Shown: positions 1 to 10,340, counted from the stretch's first letter. The stretch is DNA of 64,000 nt from Acanthosepion pharaonis (GCA_903632075.3 CAHIKZ030001813.1:3879501-3943500), one strand, 5' to 3'. Made by a program: numbers and translations. Notes: generated by a model from the letters alone, not told the origin.

Positions 1-828
1 AATAACCCAAGTGGTGTGAAAATGAAATATTTTACCATATTACATACAGTGTGAAGAAAAGCAATCTTTTTTTTTTTTTGGTGAATGAAGAATTTTCTAT
101 TAAATCTTCATATCTTTTGCCATGTTTTTTTTTTCCTTTCCAATTGATTTCACTTGATGGTTGGACGTCCATTACTCATTGTGTTTCAACCATCAAAATA
201 AATTCATTCATAACTCTCCAGGCAAAAAAAAAAAATTGGTATGATTTACATTTTATGAAAAATATCTTTTAGAGATAAAAAATGGTATAATTTAACTTTT
301 GACAAATATAACTCATTATTATAGCATATGGCGACTCTTGGGGAAAATTAAACAATCATTTTAACCATATTGATTTTAAACAAGTAATTACTTGTTATAT
401 TTTTGCTGCCTTTTTCTCCAAATATGGTTTTATTTCAATATGTTGCCATTTTTTTTATTTCTTAAGTCCAATCACTACATTAAAAATTATTCCACTGATT
501 TACTTTTTAGAGAAAATAAATGTGTAAATAATTTTTAAAAATTTTACTGTAAATAGTATTTCTTGATAAACAAGATTAAATAGCTTAAAGTTATATTAGC
601 TAATGATTTTAGAAAATAAACTTGGGAAAGACATAAAAGATTAGTTATAATAATTTTTCTCTGTTTTAATATATAACTTATTTTTGAAACTTGTATTAAT
701 ATTTTGGGACTTTATCTATCATGAAGAAATCATTATCAGGTAATCATTTTCTTTAATAATTAATTTTATTCAAGCTAACTCATCCCGTATTTACTGTGAC
801 TTTACATTTCATGATAGAATCAAAATCA
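1..828. other. AT-rich non-coding stretch
   Basis: Homopolymer-rich AT sequence without a credible exon or a recognised repeat. Confidence 0.5.
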
Positions 829-932
829 TTTTTGTTCTTTATTTTTACTCCCTCTAATATATACCAATTTTAATCCCGAATTTTTGTTCTTTATTTTTAC
901 TCCCTCTAATATATACCAATTTTAATCCCGAA
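829..932. repeat. Perfect 52-bp tandem duplication
   Basis: Two identical 52-base units (829-880 and 881-932) lie head to tail; each begins TTTTTGTTCTTT and ends AATCCCGAA. Identity of the copies implies a recent duplication or an assembly artefact. Confidence 0.9.
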
Positions 933-2007
933 TATCTACTCAGGGTGTGAAGAACTGTAATTTTAATTGGTAGAAATATTTAAATTCTAGAGTATTTCTT
1001 ATTTGATGATGTGAAGCAAATAATAAAAGCCCTGAGATTTAGTAAGATATTTTTCTTTTCTTTTTATTTGTTAGTTTAACTTTTTTTCTGTGTTATTTCA
1101 AAATGCAAAGTAAAAACAAATTTTATTAAAGAAAAAATCTCTTTTTTTATATTAATATTTAAGAAAGTTTAATAAAACATTTTTTTCCTTTCAGTAGATT
1201 TTAGTTCATGTATTTGATTAAATCAATCTGATTAAAAGCCTAATCAATAAAGGAATTTTAGGAACATTTTATGTGTTAACTTCAATTATTAGAATGAAGG
1301 TAATACTAATACATGATTAATTAAAAAATGCTTTTTTTTAGGAAAAAAAATGATTTGTCAACATAATATTATTTCTTTTTTCTTTCTTTTCATTTTTTTT
1401 TTTTTTTTGGGAAACAGGGTTAAAAAGAACTTTCTTCGTAGTTTTATATTTCACCCAAACTGAAATTAGATCTCTAAGATACTTAAAATTTTGGTCAGTG
1501 GTATGAACATTACCAATGCAATATTTGGAAGATCATGTTTTCAGATCACTGATAGCTACTGGCTTCTTTTTTGTGAAGGCCTATAGCCTTATTTTACTAT
1601 TTTTAAGCAACAATGTGATAACCAATAGTAAATGGTTATTATAAACCCTTGTATGTTTGAGACGTTATCAAACGATAATTTTATTTTAGTTTTCTTATGA
1701 AAATTACTATCATAGAGGACAAAATAAAAAAATGTCTTAAAAAAAAATCAAAACTATATCAAATAAAACAGTGTAAATATTAAAGGTGTGAATGTTGATG
1801 AAAAAAGGTGGGGAAATAATTCTGGAGACAGCTGTTAACAGAATAAAAAGCTTAATTTGTAAGTTTTCATGACTAAAAAAATACATGAAGATTGGTTGAG
1901 TATGTTTGATTAGTGTCTTATTGATCAGAAATACTCTAACTATTTATCTAATCACTGAATGACTATTTTTCTTGATTTGGTTTCTTTTATAGAATAACTG
2001 TATCTTT

Positions 2008-2009
<2 letters not shown>
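933..2009. other. AT-rich non-coding stretch
   Basis: No coding or repeat structure recognised apart from poly-T runs. Confidence 0.4.

Positions 2010-2048
<39 letters not shown>
2010..2048. repeat. (TA)n microsatellite
   Basis: About 19 TA units. Confidence 0.95.
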
Positions 2049-2051
<3 letters not shown>

Positions 2052-3297
2052 TGTATCATAATTAAAACTATTTTTTTTGTTTTTTTTTTTGTTTTCTTAT
2101 TCTTCAGTTAAAAGGGAAAAGGCATAAACACTCATCCATGTTGCATTTTATGTAATGGACGGACATTTTTCAAGTCCACAATCAACATTTACAAGCAGCA
2201 TGGATGTAGTGCTTTTTCATAAAAGAAAAAACTTAACAAAACTGAAAGAAAAAAAGACAGCTAATTGACTGAATGACTGAAAGCACTTTGAATCTTATAC
2301 CAAACTCAGCATTAATGTTTGGCCCAGACATTGTCTTCAGCAAATTGTTGGCATTTTCAGTCATCCAGCAATGGTCAGTGTCAATATTTTTCTGTATTTA
2401 AATCTGTTCACTGACCACAATTGCAACATGTCCATGCTTCACTGTTCTCTATAATTCCATTTATTCGCAGTAAAAATTCAGCTCTTATTTGTATTTCCAT
2501 TTTTTTTTTGTTCCTTTATAACCAATTCTAGGCCAAAACCAACACTGATTTTATTCCCTGCTTGTGACTTAGGATTTTTTTTTCTTATTAAATTGTCTCT
2601 CACATAGTTAAAAACAGGCACTGGTCTTTACCAATAACAGTAATGCTGTAAGTAAGAAGGCTGTTAAAGCCTGTTGTCGGTTTAAAATTCTTTGTTATAC
2701 ATGTATTTATAATTTGTCTGAATATATGTAGATATGTTGACAAAACTATGTCTGCTTTTTTAATGATTATCTCTGTATTAAAAAAGCAGCTTGTGATTTG
2801 TAACAAGTACAGAATATATTTGTGATCATAGATAAATAAAATTGCAATATTTGCTTTCTGGTTTTTGCAGCTACAGATTTGTTAAGTACTATATCATCCA
2901 ACATGGATGATCGGACCATTGACTTGCCTGAGTCATATTTATTTTTTAATCAAAGTATTTAATAAGAGAGTCAATAATACATTTCCATAACCTTTTCTGA
3001 CCTCTGATATTTTGATCGCCATTAACCATAATAAGGAATGTTGCAATATCCTTTTTCAGTTAATCAGTTTCTTGCTCTATTTCTTCGTCTTTTTTTCTGA
3101 ATTTCTGGAACGCAATCTGTATTTTTTTAATTTTGATCTTCTGACTGAATTCCTGCAGGCTAGCATCAACAATAATGGAATTGGGTTTGCGACAGTGAGA
3201 GCCCAGGCTTTTTTTTTTTTGTCTTTTTAGTTTCTGGCATTTTTTTTCTTCCAGTTCATTTTTCCGTTTGTTGTTGTTTTTTCTTGCTTTTGTTTAA
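2049..3297 (-). other. Presumed 3' UTR and downstream of SK gene
   Basis: Sequence following the SK stop codon on the minus strand. Several AATAAA signals occur on that strand (for example near 2460 and 2940), so the transcript end cannot be fixed. On the minus strand about 3290-3060 there is a further open frame of roughly 76 codons, lysine- and glutamate-rich and coiled-coil-like (for example SLQEFSQKIKIKKIQIAFQK), which is not in frame with the channel. It may be a chance 3' UTR frame. No repeat family is recognised here. Confidence 0.35.
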
Positions 3298-3468
3298 TCA
3301 TATCTGCGTATGACCACTATTTTTTTGAGGTGACAACAATTTTTTGCGCCGAGGTGGGGAATATTTGCGACAACTCATGTAATCTGGATGCGAGAACTGA
3401 ACGTGAGTTTCTGACTGCGGATTTGCTAATTTTGATACAATCAGGGATGGTAACACCTCAATTTGGTC
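3298..3468 (-). CDS. KCNN: SK channel (KCNN-like), last coding exon
   Basis: This is the terminal coding exon of a small-conductance calcium-activated potassium channel, a plasma-membrane tetramer gated by calmodulin. The minus strand has an acceptor (TCTTTGCAG) before base 3468, then 56 codons and a TGA at 3300-3298. It opens with DQIEVLPSLIVSKL, which continues the C-terminal helix of SK channels (family pattern: LPxLIxxTL), followed by a polar tail with a basic, proline-rich stretch (YSPPRRKKLLSP). The protein ends HTQI, which fits a class I PDZ ligand (T at -2, hydrophobic at 0). The reading phase joins without a break to the exon at 6006-6107. The tail is lineage-specific, so family assignment rests mainly on the joined coiled coil. 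Nothing upstream of that coiled coil (pore, calmodulin-binding domain) was found in the window. Confidence 0.72.
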   Translation of the reverse strand, partial: DQIEVLPSLIVSKLANPQSETHVQFSHPDYMSCRKYSPPRRKKLLSPQKNSGHTQI

Positions 3469-3589
3469 CTGCAAAGAGATTAAAAAAAAAACAATGTGTT
3501 TTTAGTTAACTGAAAGAATAATACATAAGAATAATTTTAAACAATCATAATGACATTATTTACATCATTTATTGTAGTGATATCTAGAT

Positions 3590-3975
3590 GACTGCCTAAT
3601 TAAGATCTGAGGATACCATGGACCGAACATGTGACTAATGACAAATATTTGGAGAAAATTGAAACAAAAAGAAAACTAATACTTAACATCAGGAAGAGAG
3701 AGTTGGGGTTTCAAGTACATATAATGAGAAAGAAGGGCTTGGAGAATATGATACTTATGGGACAGGTAGAGGCCAACAGGGACAGAAGAAGACAATACAA
3801 TACATACTTAATGAGCTTGAATAAATGGATGGCGGAAGAGGACGCAGGAGAAATTACAGAAAGACAAAGTTTATTAAGAGCTACAAGGAGCAGGCAGAGC
3901 CATGGTCATCTACATTCTGAGGGGACATGGCACATAAAGAAGAAGAACACAGAGAGATTATATAAGTGCCCAAGC
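3590..3975 (+). mobile_element. RTE-like LINE 3' fragment
   Basis: Remnant of the C-terminal end of a non-LTR retrotransposon polyprotein. The frame reads RIPWTEHVTND, KRKLILNIRKREL, MRKKGLENMILMGQVEANR, RRRQYNTYLMSLNKWMAE and LLRATRSRQSHGHLHSEGTW. This series (KRxLIxxIRxRxLxFLGHIMRKEGLENLxLTGxIEG) recurs in six other places in this window, in both orientations, and is typical of RTE/BovB-like endonuclease-reverse transcriptase tails. Only the last about 125 codons survive, as expected of 5'-truncated insertion. It lies in the last SK intron, antisense to the gene. Confidence 0.8.
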
Positions 3976-4036
3976 AGTAAAGAGGCAGGAGAAAAATATG
4001 ATACACAAGATTAACAATTACTGCTAGACTGAGAAA

Positions 4037-4094
4037 ATATGAAAGAAATCCCATTTCATAGCATAAATGCTATGAAATGGGATTTCTTTCATAT
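4037..4094. repeat. Perfect 28-bp-arm hairpin
   Basis: A perfect palindrome: left arm 4037-4064, two-base loop (AA, 4065-4066), right arm 4067-4094. It lies inside the last SK intron. No imperfect loop of microRNA-precursor type is present. Confidence 0.92.
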
Positions 4095-4164
4095 GACTGT
4101 TTTTCTGCTGTCCATGACTAGGTATATTTCATCTTGTTCTTCTTACTATTGACCAATTATTGTT

Positions 4165-4255
4165 TGCCCCATTTTTTTTATATTGAAACTAAGTCTGTAC
4201 CACCCAGCACAGGGATTGAACTCACAATTACTATGCCACCAAATTCATGAACACA
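4165..4255 (-). mobile_element. tRNA-derived SINE fragment
   Basis: On the minus strand this reads GGCATAGTAATTGTGAGTTC, then a box-B-like GAGTTCAATCC and GGTACAGACTTAG. The copy at 12765-12880 shares the same order, so it is the same SINE family. Confidence 0.6.
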
Positions 4256-4504
4256 GGAGATGAGAACAAAACTAGTCATAGTCAATAAAAAATTAATAAA
4301 AACAAAGAAAAATTGCAATAATACTGACAAAAGGATAAACATGGTATAGGAGAATTCAAAACAAGAAATTAGAAATGGAGGCAAAAATTACTGTATGTAC
4401 ATTTCAAGAGACAAAAGAGATTACAAATGAAACAGCATGGACATGGTTGTACAGTAGTCAGATTTTTTAGTCAAGTTCACTCCATGCAAGACAGTAAAGC
4501 CAGA

Positions 4505-4910
4505 TACAAGGGTTTACTGGGTGTAGAAGAATTAGAAAACAGAAACATTACTAAGGAACGAGAACAAAAGTAGAGTAATCAGGAAGACAGTAGATAGCAA
4601 TTGACATTGCATTTAAATTTTTGAAGATTAAAGTTGATTGGTTGAAAAGCATGGAGTCAGAAGAGAGTTCCTCAAGCAAAGAAATACAAGAAAAGAAACT
4701 GTGAGCATAGAACTCACGGTTACATCTTACCAACTCAATTGCAAATTGGTGAGATCTCATTGTCAGTTTAGTACTGTGCTTAAATTCATAAAGTCTAGGT
4801 ACCATAGCAAAGAGCTCATCTGAGTAGTTTCCATGAAAATATTTATAGAAAAAGGAGAGGGTGCTAACTTTATGACTAAAAGACTTTGATAATAACAAAA
4901 ATGACATTAA
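4505..4910 (-). mobile_element. APE-type (Jockey-like) LINE 3' fragment
   Basis: The frame contains LSFFYKYFHGNYSDELFAMV, PRLYEFKHSTKL and SLIFKNLNAMS-type tail residues. It matches the C-terminus of the long LINE at 28832-31725 (LFYKYFHSNCSDELLSLVPR). It is 5'-truncated and carries no reverse transcriptase core. Confidence 0.75.
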
Positions 4911-4924
4911 TCAGAATTGTTCAT

Positions 4925-5000
4925 CCAGAACAAAATTTTCATTTCTTCATATGTGAGGAAATTGTCCAGCATTCACTACCATAATTCTCAAATACAGATG
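4925..5000 (-). mobile_element. RTE-like LINE scrap
   Basis: Short stretch resembling 9390-9430 (GTGAGGAxATTGxCCAGCATT, the segment encoding the NAGQSP-like turn of the reverse transcriptase tail). Confidence 0.5.
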
Positions 5001-5039
5001 AATTACAAAAAATAAAGGATTTAATGAAAGTCAATGAGA

Positions 5040-5400
5040 AAATTTTATTTTGGATGAACTTGATCTGTGATGACCCTAAACTATACTGGGCTCATCTTAG
5101 ATGATGCCAGAACAGAATTTGCATTCAGTTTCACACCATGTACCTGTCAATGTTATTATCTTTAAGAGCAGGACAAATGTAATGTTATCATCTTTAAGCA
5201 GCAGTACTCCATTTTCAGTTTGATCTGGCTTTTGTAAAGGTAGAATATAGCAGGAGGAGTCAGGTACTTACTAGAGTGGTATAGAGAACTGAAAATTTTC
5301 TTCAGCATCTTTAGTGATGGATTGTATATATGAATTCCACTTGAGGTCTGGGGTGAGCTTCAGTCCCAATAGTAGTGAAAGGCTAACAACTTTTCATCTA
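5040..5400 (-). mobile_element. Decayed APE-type LINE fragment
   Basis: One frame reads SLSLLLGLKLTPDLKWNSYI, then QSITKDAEEN. The long LINE has RLLGLTLSADLRWNKYIESI at the same place, so this is the post-RT (thumb) region of a related LINE. It is broken by several stops and is a second, divergent family from the fragment at 4505-4910. Confidence 0.6.
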
Positions 5401-5615
5401 TGGGAAAGAGATTGCAGGTTGGCTATCAGTGGTGCTCTTCCATGTTGTGCTTCTATACAGGGGAATGGAGACAACACTTAAAGGGTGCAACCTCAGCTTG
5501 ATGTGCAGGCTGATCATTGTTGACTTCCATATATACTGAAACTGTTGGAAGAGTGCAGTGACCTTGTTAAGACTAGAGCTGATATCCCTTTCCATGTCAC
5601 CATTGTTGCCCAAGT
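5400..5615 (-). mobile_element. LINE reverse-transcriptase thumb fragment
   Basis: The frame has GNNGDMERDISSSLNKVTALFQ, then IWKSTMISLHIKLRL and LYRSTTWKST. This is the conserved D-I-xx-RI-xKA-x-FxxL/IW-x-S-x-ISLxTKLRL/LYGSETW segment after the YADD motif of many LINEs. Catalytic residues lie upstream and are absent. Confidence 0.75.
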
Positions 5616-6005
5616 GCTTGAAAACTGCAACCTCTTTGAATGTTTACTGCTGTGAAAGGTTGAGGAGGGGAAAATTTGGGCTTGTAAAAATATTCAACTT
5701 GTATACAAATATAAAGGAAAGGAAAAGAAAAGAAAAGAAGAAAACAGATAAAGGACAAATCCATTTTTTTATCTTTCAGAAAATGTTGAGATGTTTTACA
5801 AAAAATTGTTTCTCTTTCTTTGAGTCCAGTTTCTTCTCCTGAAGACAGCTTTTGCATGACAGGAAATAAACTAGATACAGAAAATTTTCTTACTGACTCC
5901 TCTTACTACTTTGAACCAGACCATTACAATTAAAGGTGAATCATTTTATGATTTAATAAATCTAGAGAAATCCAAGAATCAAATAAAAAAAAAAACTGAT
6001 TTTAC

Positions 6006-6107
6006 CTGGAGGGAGGTGAGTTTCTCTTCTAATTTTGTAACCCTCTTCTCTAGTGAGCTTTGGTTGCTATGCATATCAGACACTAATTCCTGAATTTGGA
6101 CTTGTGT
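6006..6107 (-). CDS. KCNN: SK channel (KCNN-like), coiled-coil exon
   Basis: A 102-base, 34-codon exon on the minus strand, bounded by an acceptor (TTTCTTGCAG) and a donor (CAG|GTAAAA). It encodes TQVQIQELVSDM...SSLEKRVTKLEEKLTSLQ. In SK channels the segment directly after the calmodulin-binding domain reads TQNIMYDLISEL, then a short LEKRI-x-LExKL helix. The spacing of L, V and I, the LEKRV/LEEKL motif and the exon start at the TQ position all match. This helix forms the C-terminal coiled coil that helps assembly of the tetramer. The exon is in phase 0 with the last exon across a 2.5 kb intron. The preceding exon, expected to end in a KLNDQANTLVDLAK-like sequence, was not found to the right and probably lies outside the window. 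Confidence 0.78.
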
Positions 6108-6870
6108 CTGCAAGAAACAAGAAAATAAAAAAAAATCAGTTTAATTTCGCTAATTTGCTAGATAAAAAATGCATGACTTTTAGAAATGAAAATTTCACTG
6201 GTGTACTTAACATAAAATTATCTCTTCCATTTTAACTTTGATAGAAAGAGAGACATTATCTTCTGTCATAACCACCATTATTTATCACCTCTTGAAATGA
6301 GATGTCTTTTTATTATTTCACTTGTTAAAAGTAAATGGGTCCAAAGCTGCAAGAAACTAATTTCATGAATTCTTTAAATTGGAATTCATTAAAAAAAAAA
6401 AAAAGATAGAAAAAGAAAGTCACACAATTCTTAATACATGTATCGGCTAATTTTCCAAGCACAAAATGTTTTTGAAACTGAAACCAACGATGGATGCAAA
6501 TGATTAGAAAGTTCTATCAGTTTCAACATATATACAAAAAAAGCCAAAAGAAACAAGTAAAAAAATGGTTCTGGAGACAAACGTATACTGATTTGTGGTT
6601 TTAGGATATTTTCTGTGGTTAGCCATTATAATAATCATAATGTTTTATAACTGATGTGAGTTGTTTTTTTTTAACTGGTGTTAATATAAACATATAATTT
6701 GACAAACTAATGTGTCAATCTGTAAAAGAATTATACACATTTCTTAATGTATTAATATGGTCATTGTTCTGAAAGAAAAGAACAAAAGATATGAATTCAA
6801 GTTTCAGAAACAAATTTAATTTTAATATCTCAAGAATTTGATTCACATCCTTGAATAGCTTTATTAGATC
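6108..6870. other. Non-coding, presumed SK intron
   Basis: AT-rich with no exon or repeat family recognised. It lies immediately 5' of the coiled-coil exon on the transcribed (minus) strand. Confidence 0.4.
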
Positions 6871-6874
6871 AAAA

Positions 6875-7150
6875 CATTCATATGGATATCATAGATGTTA
6901 TGACTTTCATATGGATATCCCTCCCACCTCCCTGTTCTGCCATCCATTTACATAAGCTCATTAAGTAAGTTACTTGCTGTTCTTCACTGCTCCTATTGCC
7001 TTCAGTATATGCTGTAAGTGTCAAATTCTCCAAGCCCGCTTTTCTCTTGATACATCCCAGAAATTTTAGCTGTCTCTTTCTGATTCTAAATATAAGCGTC
7101 CTTTTTGTTTCCATTTTCATTAAAATCTTCCTGCAATTGTACAGTGTGTT
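6875..7150 (-). mobile_element. RTE-like LINE 3' fragment
   Basis: Frame MKMETKRTLIFRIRKRQLKF, then CIKRKAGLENLTL, EGN and VTYLMSLCKWMAEQGGG. This is the same tail as 3590-3975 but in inverted orientation. Two units of the TCATATGGATATC minisatellite are fused to its 3' side (6877-6917). Confidence 0.8.
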
Positions 7151-7228
7151 TAAACTGCAATTAAACATTGTGCAATTATGCTGAGCAAATTTTAGTTACA
7201 CTTTCTCTCTCTCTCTCTCTCTCTCTCT

Positions 7229-7275
<47 letters not shown>

Positions 7276-7338
7276 AAAATATATAGAAAATAGGAAAGAA
7301 CTGGTTAGGTAAATAATCCAAAGTTCTTTTTAAATAAA

Positions 7339-7400
<62 letters not shown>

Positions 7401-7583
7401 AATTTAGTATGATTAACAGTTAAACAAAACCAATATGCTCAAACCCTTGGCCATAATATGACTTCATGTTATCTCAATCATTAGCAGCTTCTGTACAATT
7501 TCATCTACTAAGTTTTGCTCACAAGGCTTGGTTCAACCTATGGCTATTGTTTTTTATGACACCTGGTGCTGCATGCTGGATTG
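7150..7583 (+). mobile_element. SINE-like repeat with TC-TA-GA core, copy 1
   Basis: Unique arms (TGCTGAGCAAATTTTAGTTA before; ATTTAGTATGATTAACAG and GCTCACAAGGCTTGGTTCAA after) flank a (TC)n(TA)n...(TA)n(GA)n core. The same arms flank the same kind of core at 9783-10195. The segment CTCACAAGGCTTGG...CCTGGTGCTGCATG resembles the decayed 3' half of tRNA-type SINEs I associate with cephalopods. The (TC) tract is 7203-7231, (TA) 7232-7264 and 7342-7378, (GA) 7379-7400. Confidence 0.65.
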
Positions 7584-7738
7584 TCATATGGATATCATAT
7601 ATATACATACATTTTCATATGGATATCATATATATACATACATTTTCATATGGATATCATATAGATGTCATGATTTTCATATGGATATCATACAGATGTC
7701 ATGATTTTCATATGGATATCATATAAATGTTATGCATG
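7584..7738. repeat. 31-bp minisatellite, five units
   Basis: Five head-to-tail units starting TCATATGGATATCATAT at 7584, 7615, 7646, 7677 and 7708, exact period 31. The first two and the third/fourth form two variant classes (TATACATACATTT versus GATGTCATGATTT). Confidence 0.92.
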
Positions 7739-7739
7739 G

Positions 7740-8560
7740 TGTCAAACTTATTCAACAATATCTAAACCACTTTCTCAGATTAATGATTAAAAATGGTTTC
7801 AAGTGAGTGAAGCCTGCAGGTCTTACAATGGACTGCTCTTCTTTGAACTTTGGTACTGGAACTACATGATCACAAACAAAGAACTGTGCCAAATAGCAGA
7901 AACCACATCAACAACTAAAATGGATATCACATGTAACTCAAAGATGAAGTAATGACAGATGTTGATGTTCCACACTACTTCAAACAAATGTTAGGAATGA
8001 AACCTTCATCAATACTGGAAAGAGTAATAAGTTATTAGACTTGAAAAACCTATTTTCCTGAAAAAATGTTTTAATAGAAAGATTTAATAAACTTCAACTG
8101 AGAGTAGCACTGGCTGTTTGCTTATCAAAAAATTCTAAGATTATAAGAATGGCATAATTTTGTGAATGAAGGAATTTCTACAATTGTTAAAGGCCTTCCT
8201 ACATCATGGCAGAGACAATTAGAAAATTCCTCAAGCCAGTGGACAAGGGTTTACATGCTATGGTTCAGCTTGGTGTAATGTTGTCAGTAAGGTTCCAAGA
8301 TTGTATTTTTCTATTGGAATTTTGCTCATCTTGGCAGATAGCTAGGGCAACTGTAAGTATCAACCACTATTCTGAAATAACATTGTTAGAACATGTTTGG
8401 TCTGTGCTGAATTTTTAATTGCTTTTCATAACTACATTTCATGGAAAGATTTTGATAATATTTAAAGAATATCAGTTTTTAAATTCTAAGAGGAAGCACA
8501 TGATTAATACTGGTTTGTATCTCTCATATCAGTTTTTTAAAAAGAAAAACATTCTGAAGC
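7740..8560. other. Unassigned, slightly GC-richer sequence
   Basis: Contains a 70-codon open frame (8206-8418, +) followed by a donor-like GTAAGTAT at 8353, but no recognisable domain or matched acceptor. I do not call a gene. Confidence 0.3.
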
Positions 8561-8571
8561 TAAAGATTCAT

Positions 8572-8596
8572 GTGTGTGTGTGTGTGTGTGTGTGTG
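8572..8596. repeat. (TG)n microsatellite
   Basis: About 12 TG units directly 5' of an RTE-like LINE tail. Confidence 0.95.
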
Positions 8597-8599
8597 AAC

Positions 8600-8860
8600 A
8601 TTTATTGGAAATCTGTTTTAACATTGTGGAATGTGTAATGAGAAAGGAAGGTCTGAAGAATTTAATATGCATAAGGCATGAAAAGCAGAGGGAAGCAGCA
8701 TGTAACAAACTTGACAGGTTTGTACAAATGTATGGAGGAAAAGTACTACAAAGACAAAACAGGTCTTAAAGTATTACTGAGATCAACAAAAGACAGGAAG
8801 CTGTGAAGAACCATGATCACTCACACCCTGAAGGGAGAGCACATAGAAAAAAAGATTCTT
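8600..8860 (+). mobile_element. RTE-like LINE 3' fragment
   Basis: Frame has NIVECVMRKEGLKNLICI, then CNKLDRFVQMYGG; after a stop the DRKL/KNHDHSHPEG ending follows. Same family as 3590-3975. Confidence 0.72.
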
Positions 8861-9024
8861 TTCTCCAGAACAATATCGAAACCAAACATTGAAAATCAGC
8901 TGCATCAGCTTTATTATGTTAGTCACATTGATATGTAGCTTCCATATCCAGAAAATCTGTTATCATTAGTGAGTGTTTACAAACAAAATTGTAAAATGAA
9001 TAGTGGCTTTTTCTTCTTCTTTAT

Positions 9025-9720
9025 CTATGCACCTTCATGTCCCTTCAGGATACTGGTGATCATGGCTCTCCACAATTTCCTGTTCTTTGTAGCTCTGTAA
9101 ATTTTGTTATTCGTCATCTCTCCTGAACCCTGTTCTATTATACATTTAAACAATCTTGTTAGGTAGGTTATGCATTGTTTTTCTCTATTCATCTTGCCTT
9201 CAATTTGTCCTGTGAGTATCAAATTTTCCAAGCCCTCTTTCCTCGTTATGTGCCTTAGAAATTTCAAGTCTCTCTTTCTGATGTTAATTATAAGCGTCCT
9301 TTTTGGATCTTTTTTTCATGTTCAATCCATGGTATCCTCAGCATTCTTCTGTAGAACCACATTTCTGTTTTTGCAAGTCCCTTCTTAGTCTGTGAGGAGA
9401 TTGCCCAGCATTCACTGCTATATAGGAGGGTTGATATTATGTAACAGTTCAGTACTTTTCTAATGAAATTTTCCTATTTCTTAATACTTTGCTTACCTTA
9501 GGGAAGATATCTTTCACTATCCCAGTTTGCCTTCGGATTTCAGTATCACACTTTCTATCCTCTGTTAAAAGACTTCTCAGGTATTTAGATTGTACTTGTT
9601 TGATTTTGGTATCTCCTATTTGTAATTTTCATATTGGGCTGACCCTTTCGTTGACAACCATAGAATGTTCAATAAAATCTAGTCATCAACTAAAATTATG
9701 AATCAGATAATATATATGCA
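9025..9720 (-). mobile_element. Longest RTE-like LINE copy
   Basis: Minus-strand pieces in order: FKYLGS-like opening, IRRQTGIVKDIFPKVSKVLR, RKISLEK, a stop-ridden turn, then MKFLRHITRKEGLENLILTG, EGKMNREKQCITYLTRL, YRATKNRKLWRAMITSILKG and HEG. It covers the RT thumb and the C-terminal tail. Several stops and shifts show it is dead. It serves as the reference for the family's shorter copies. Confidence 0.82.
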
Positions 9721-9782
9721 AGTATGTAATAACTGCTTACTCAGTATGCCAGTTTATTAGCACAGCTAGCTAATTACTGTGT

Positions 9783-9823
9783 GTTTAAACTGCAATTATG
9801 CTGAGCAAGTTTTAGTTACACTT

Positions 9824-9895
<72 letters not shown>

Positions 9896-10195
9896 TAGAA
9901 ATTTAGTATGATCAACAGCTAAACAAAACCTTGGCCATAATGTGAGTTCATGTTATCTCAGTCATTAGCAGCTTCTGTACAATTTCATCTACCAAGTTTT
10001 GCTCACAAGGCTTGGTTCAACCTATGGCTAACATTTTTTCTGGCACTTGGTGCTGCATGTTGGATTGTCTCCCCTGGCTGATTTTATCCAGAATTCCTTT
10101 CGTTGGTGAATTGAGCTGGATCTCATGGTTAGAATGCCAACATTCTAACATTCTGACTACTCAGCCATGCATCCATATATACAAGTACATACATT
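9783..10195 (+). mobile_element. SINE-like repeat with TC-TA-GA core, copy 2
   Basis: Paralogue of 7150-7583. The core is (TC) 9823-9846, (TA) 9847-9877, (GA) 9877-9894. The right arm continues further than copy 1: GCTCACAAGGCTTGGTTCAA, GGCACTTGGTGCTGCATG, GAATTGAGCTGGATCTCATG and CTCAGCCATGCATCC, the usual end of this SINE type. Confidence 0.68.
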
Positions 10196-10221
10196 CATGA
10201 ATCTACTTGTACAGTCTTTGG

Positions 10222-10340
10222 GTCTTATGGCCATATCATGTTGAAACACTGGTTCTCATTTGATCACTGAAGTTAAGCAAAATCAAGTCTGGTCAGTACT
10301 AAATGAATAACTTTTTGGGAAATACCAAGTGTAGTAAGTT
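10222..10340 (+). mobile_element. 5S rRNA-derived sequence, copy 1
   Basis: 119 bases colinear with 5S rRNA: GTCTTATGGCCATATCATG, GATCACTGAAGTTAAGCAA, GTCTGGTCAGTACT and GGGAAATACCAAGTG. Many changes, including in the internal control region (AAATGAATAAC for GGATGGGTGAC), argue against a working gene. A tRNA-type SINE follows at once, so it may be the head of a 5S/SINE3-like composite. Confidence 0.75.

Noticed and set aside
2869..2962. Exon-like plus-strand segment with TTTTTGCAG acceptor and 30 open codons
   Set aside because: No domain, no partner exon, and it lies in the probable 3' UTR of a minus-strand gene.
3012..3230. 72-codon plus-strand ORF
   Set aside because: Phe/Leu-rich antisense of the lysine-rich minus-strand frame.
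4037..4094. microRNA precursor
   Set aside because: The hairpin is perfectly paired with a two-base loop, unlike a Drosha/Dicer substrate.
5830..5870. CTGAAGA...GAAA as a hammerhead core
   Set aside because: The bases between the two motifs do not form a stem II.
8206..8418. 70-codon plus-strand ORF starting MAETIRKFLKPVDKG
   Set aside because: No recognised motif and no splice support; a donor-like site alone is not enough.
10222..10340. Functional 5S rRNA gene
   Set aside because: Too many changes, including in the internal promoter, no tandem copies and no T-run terminator.
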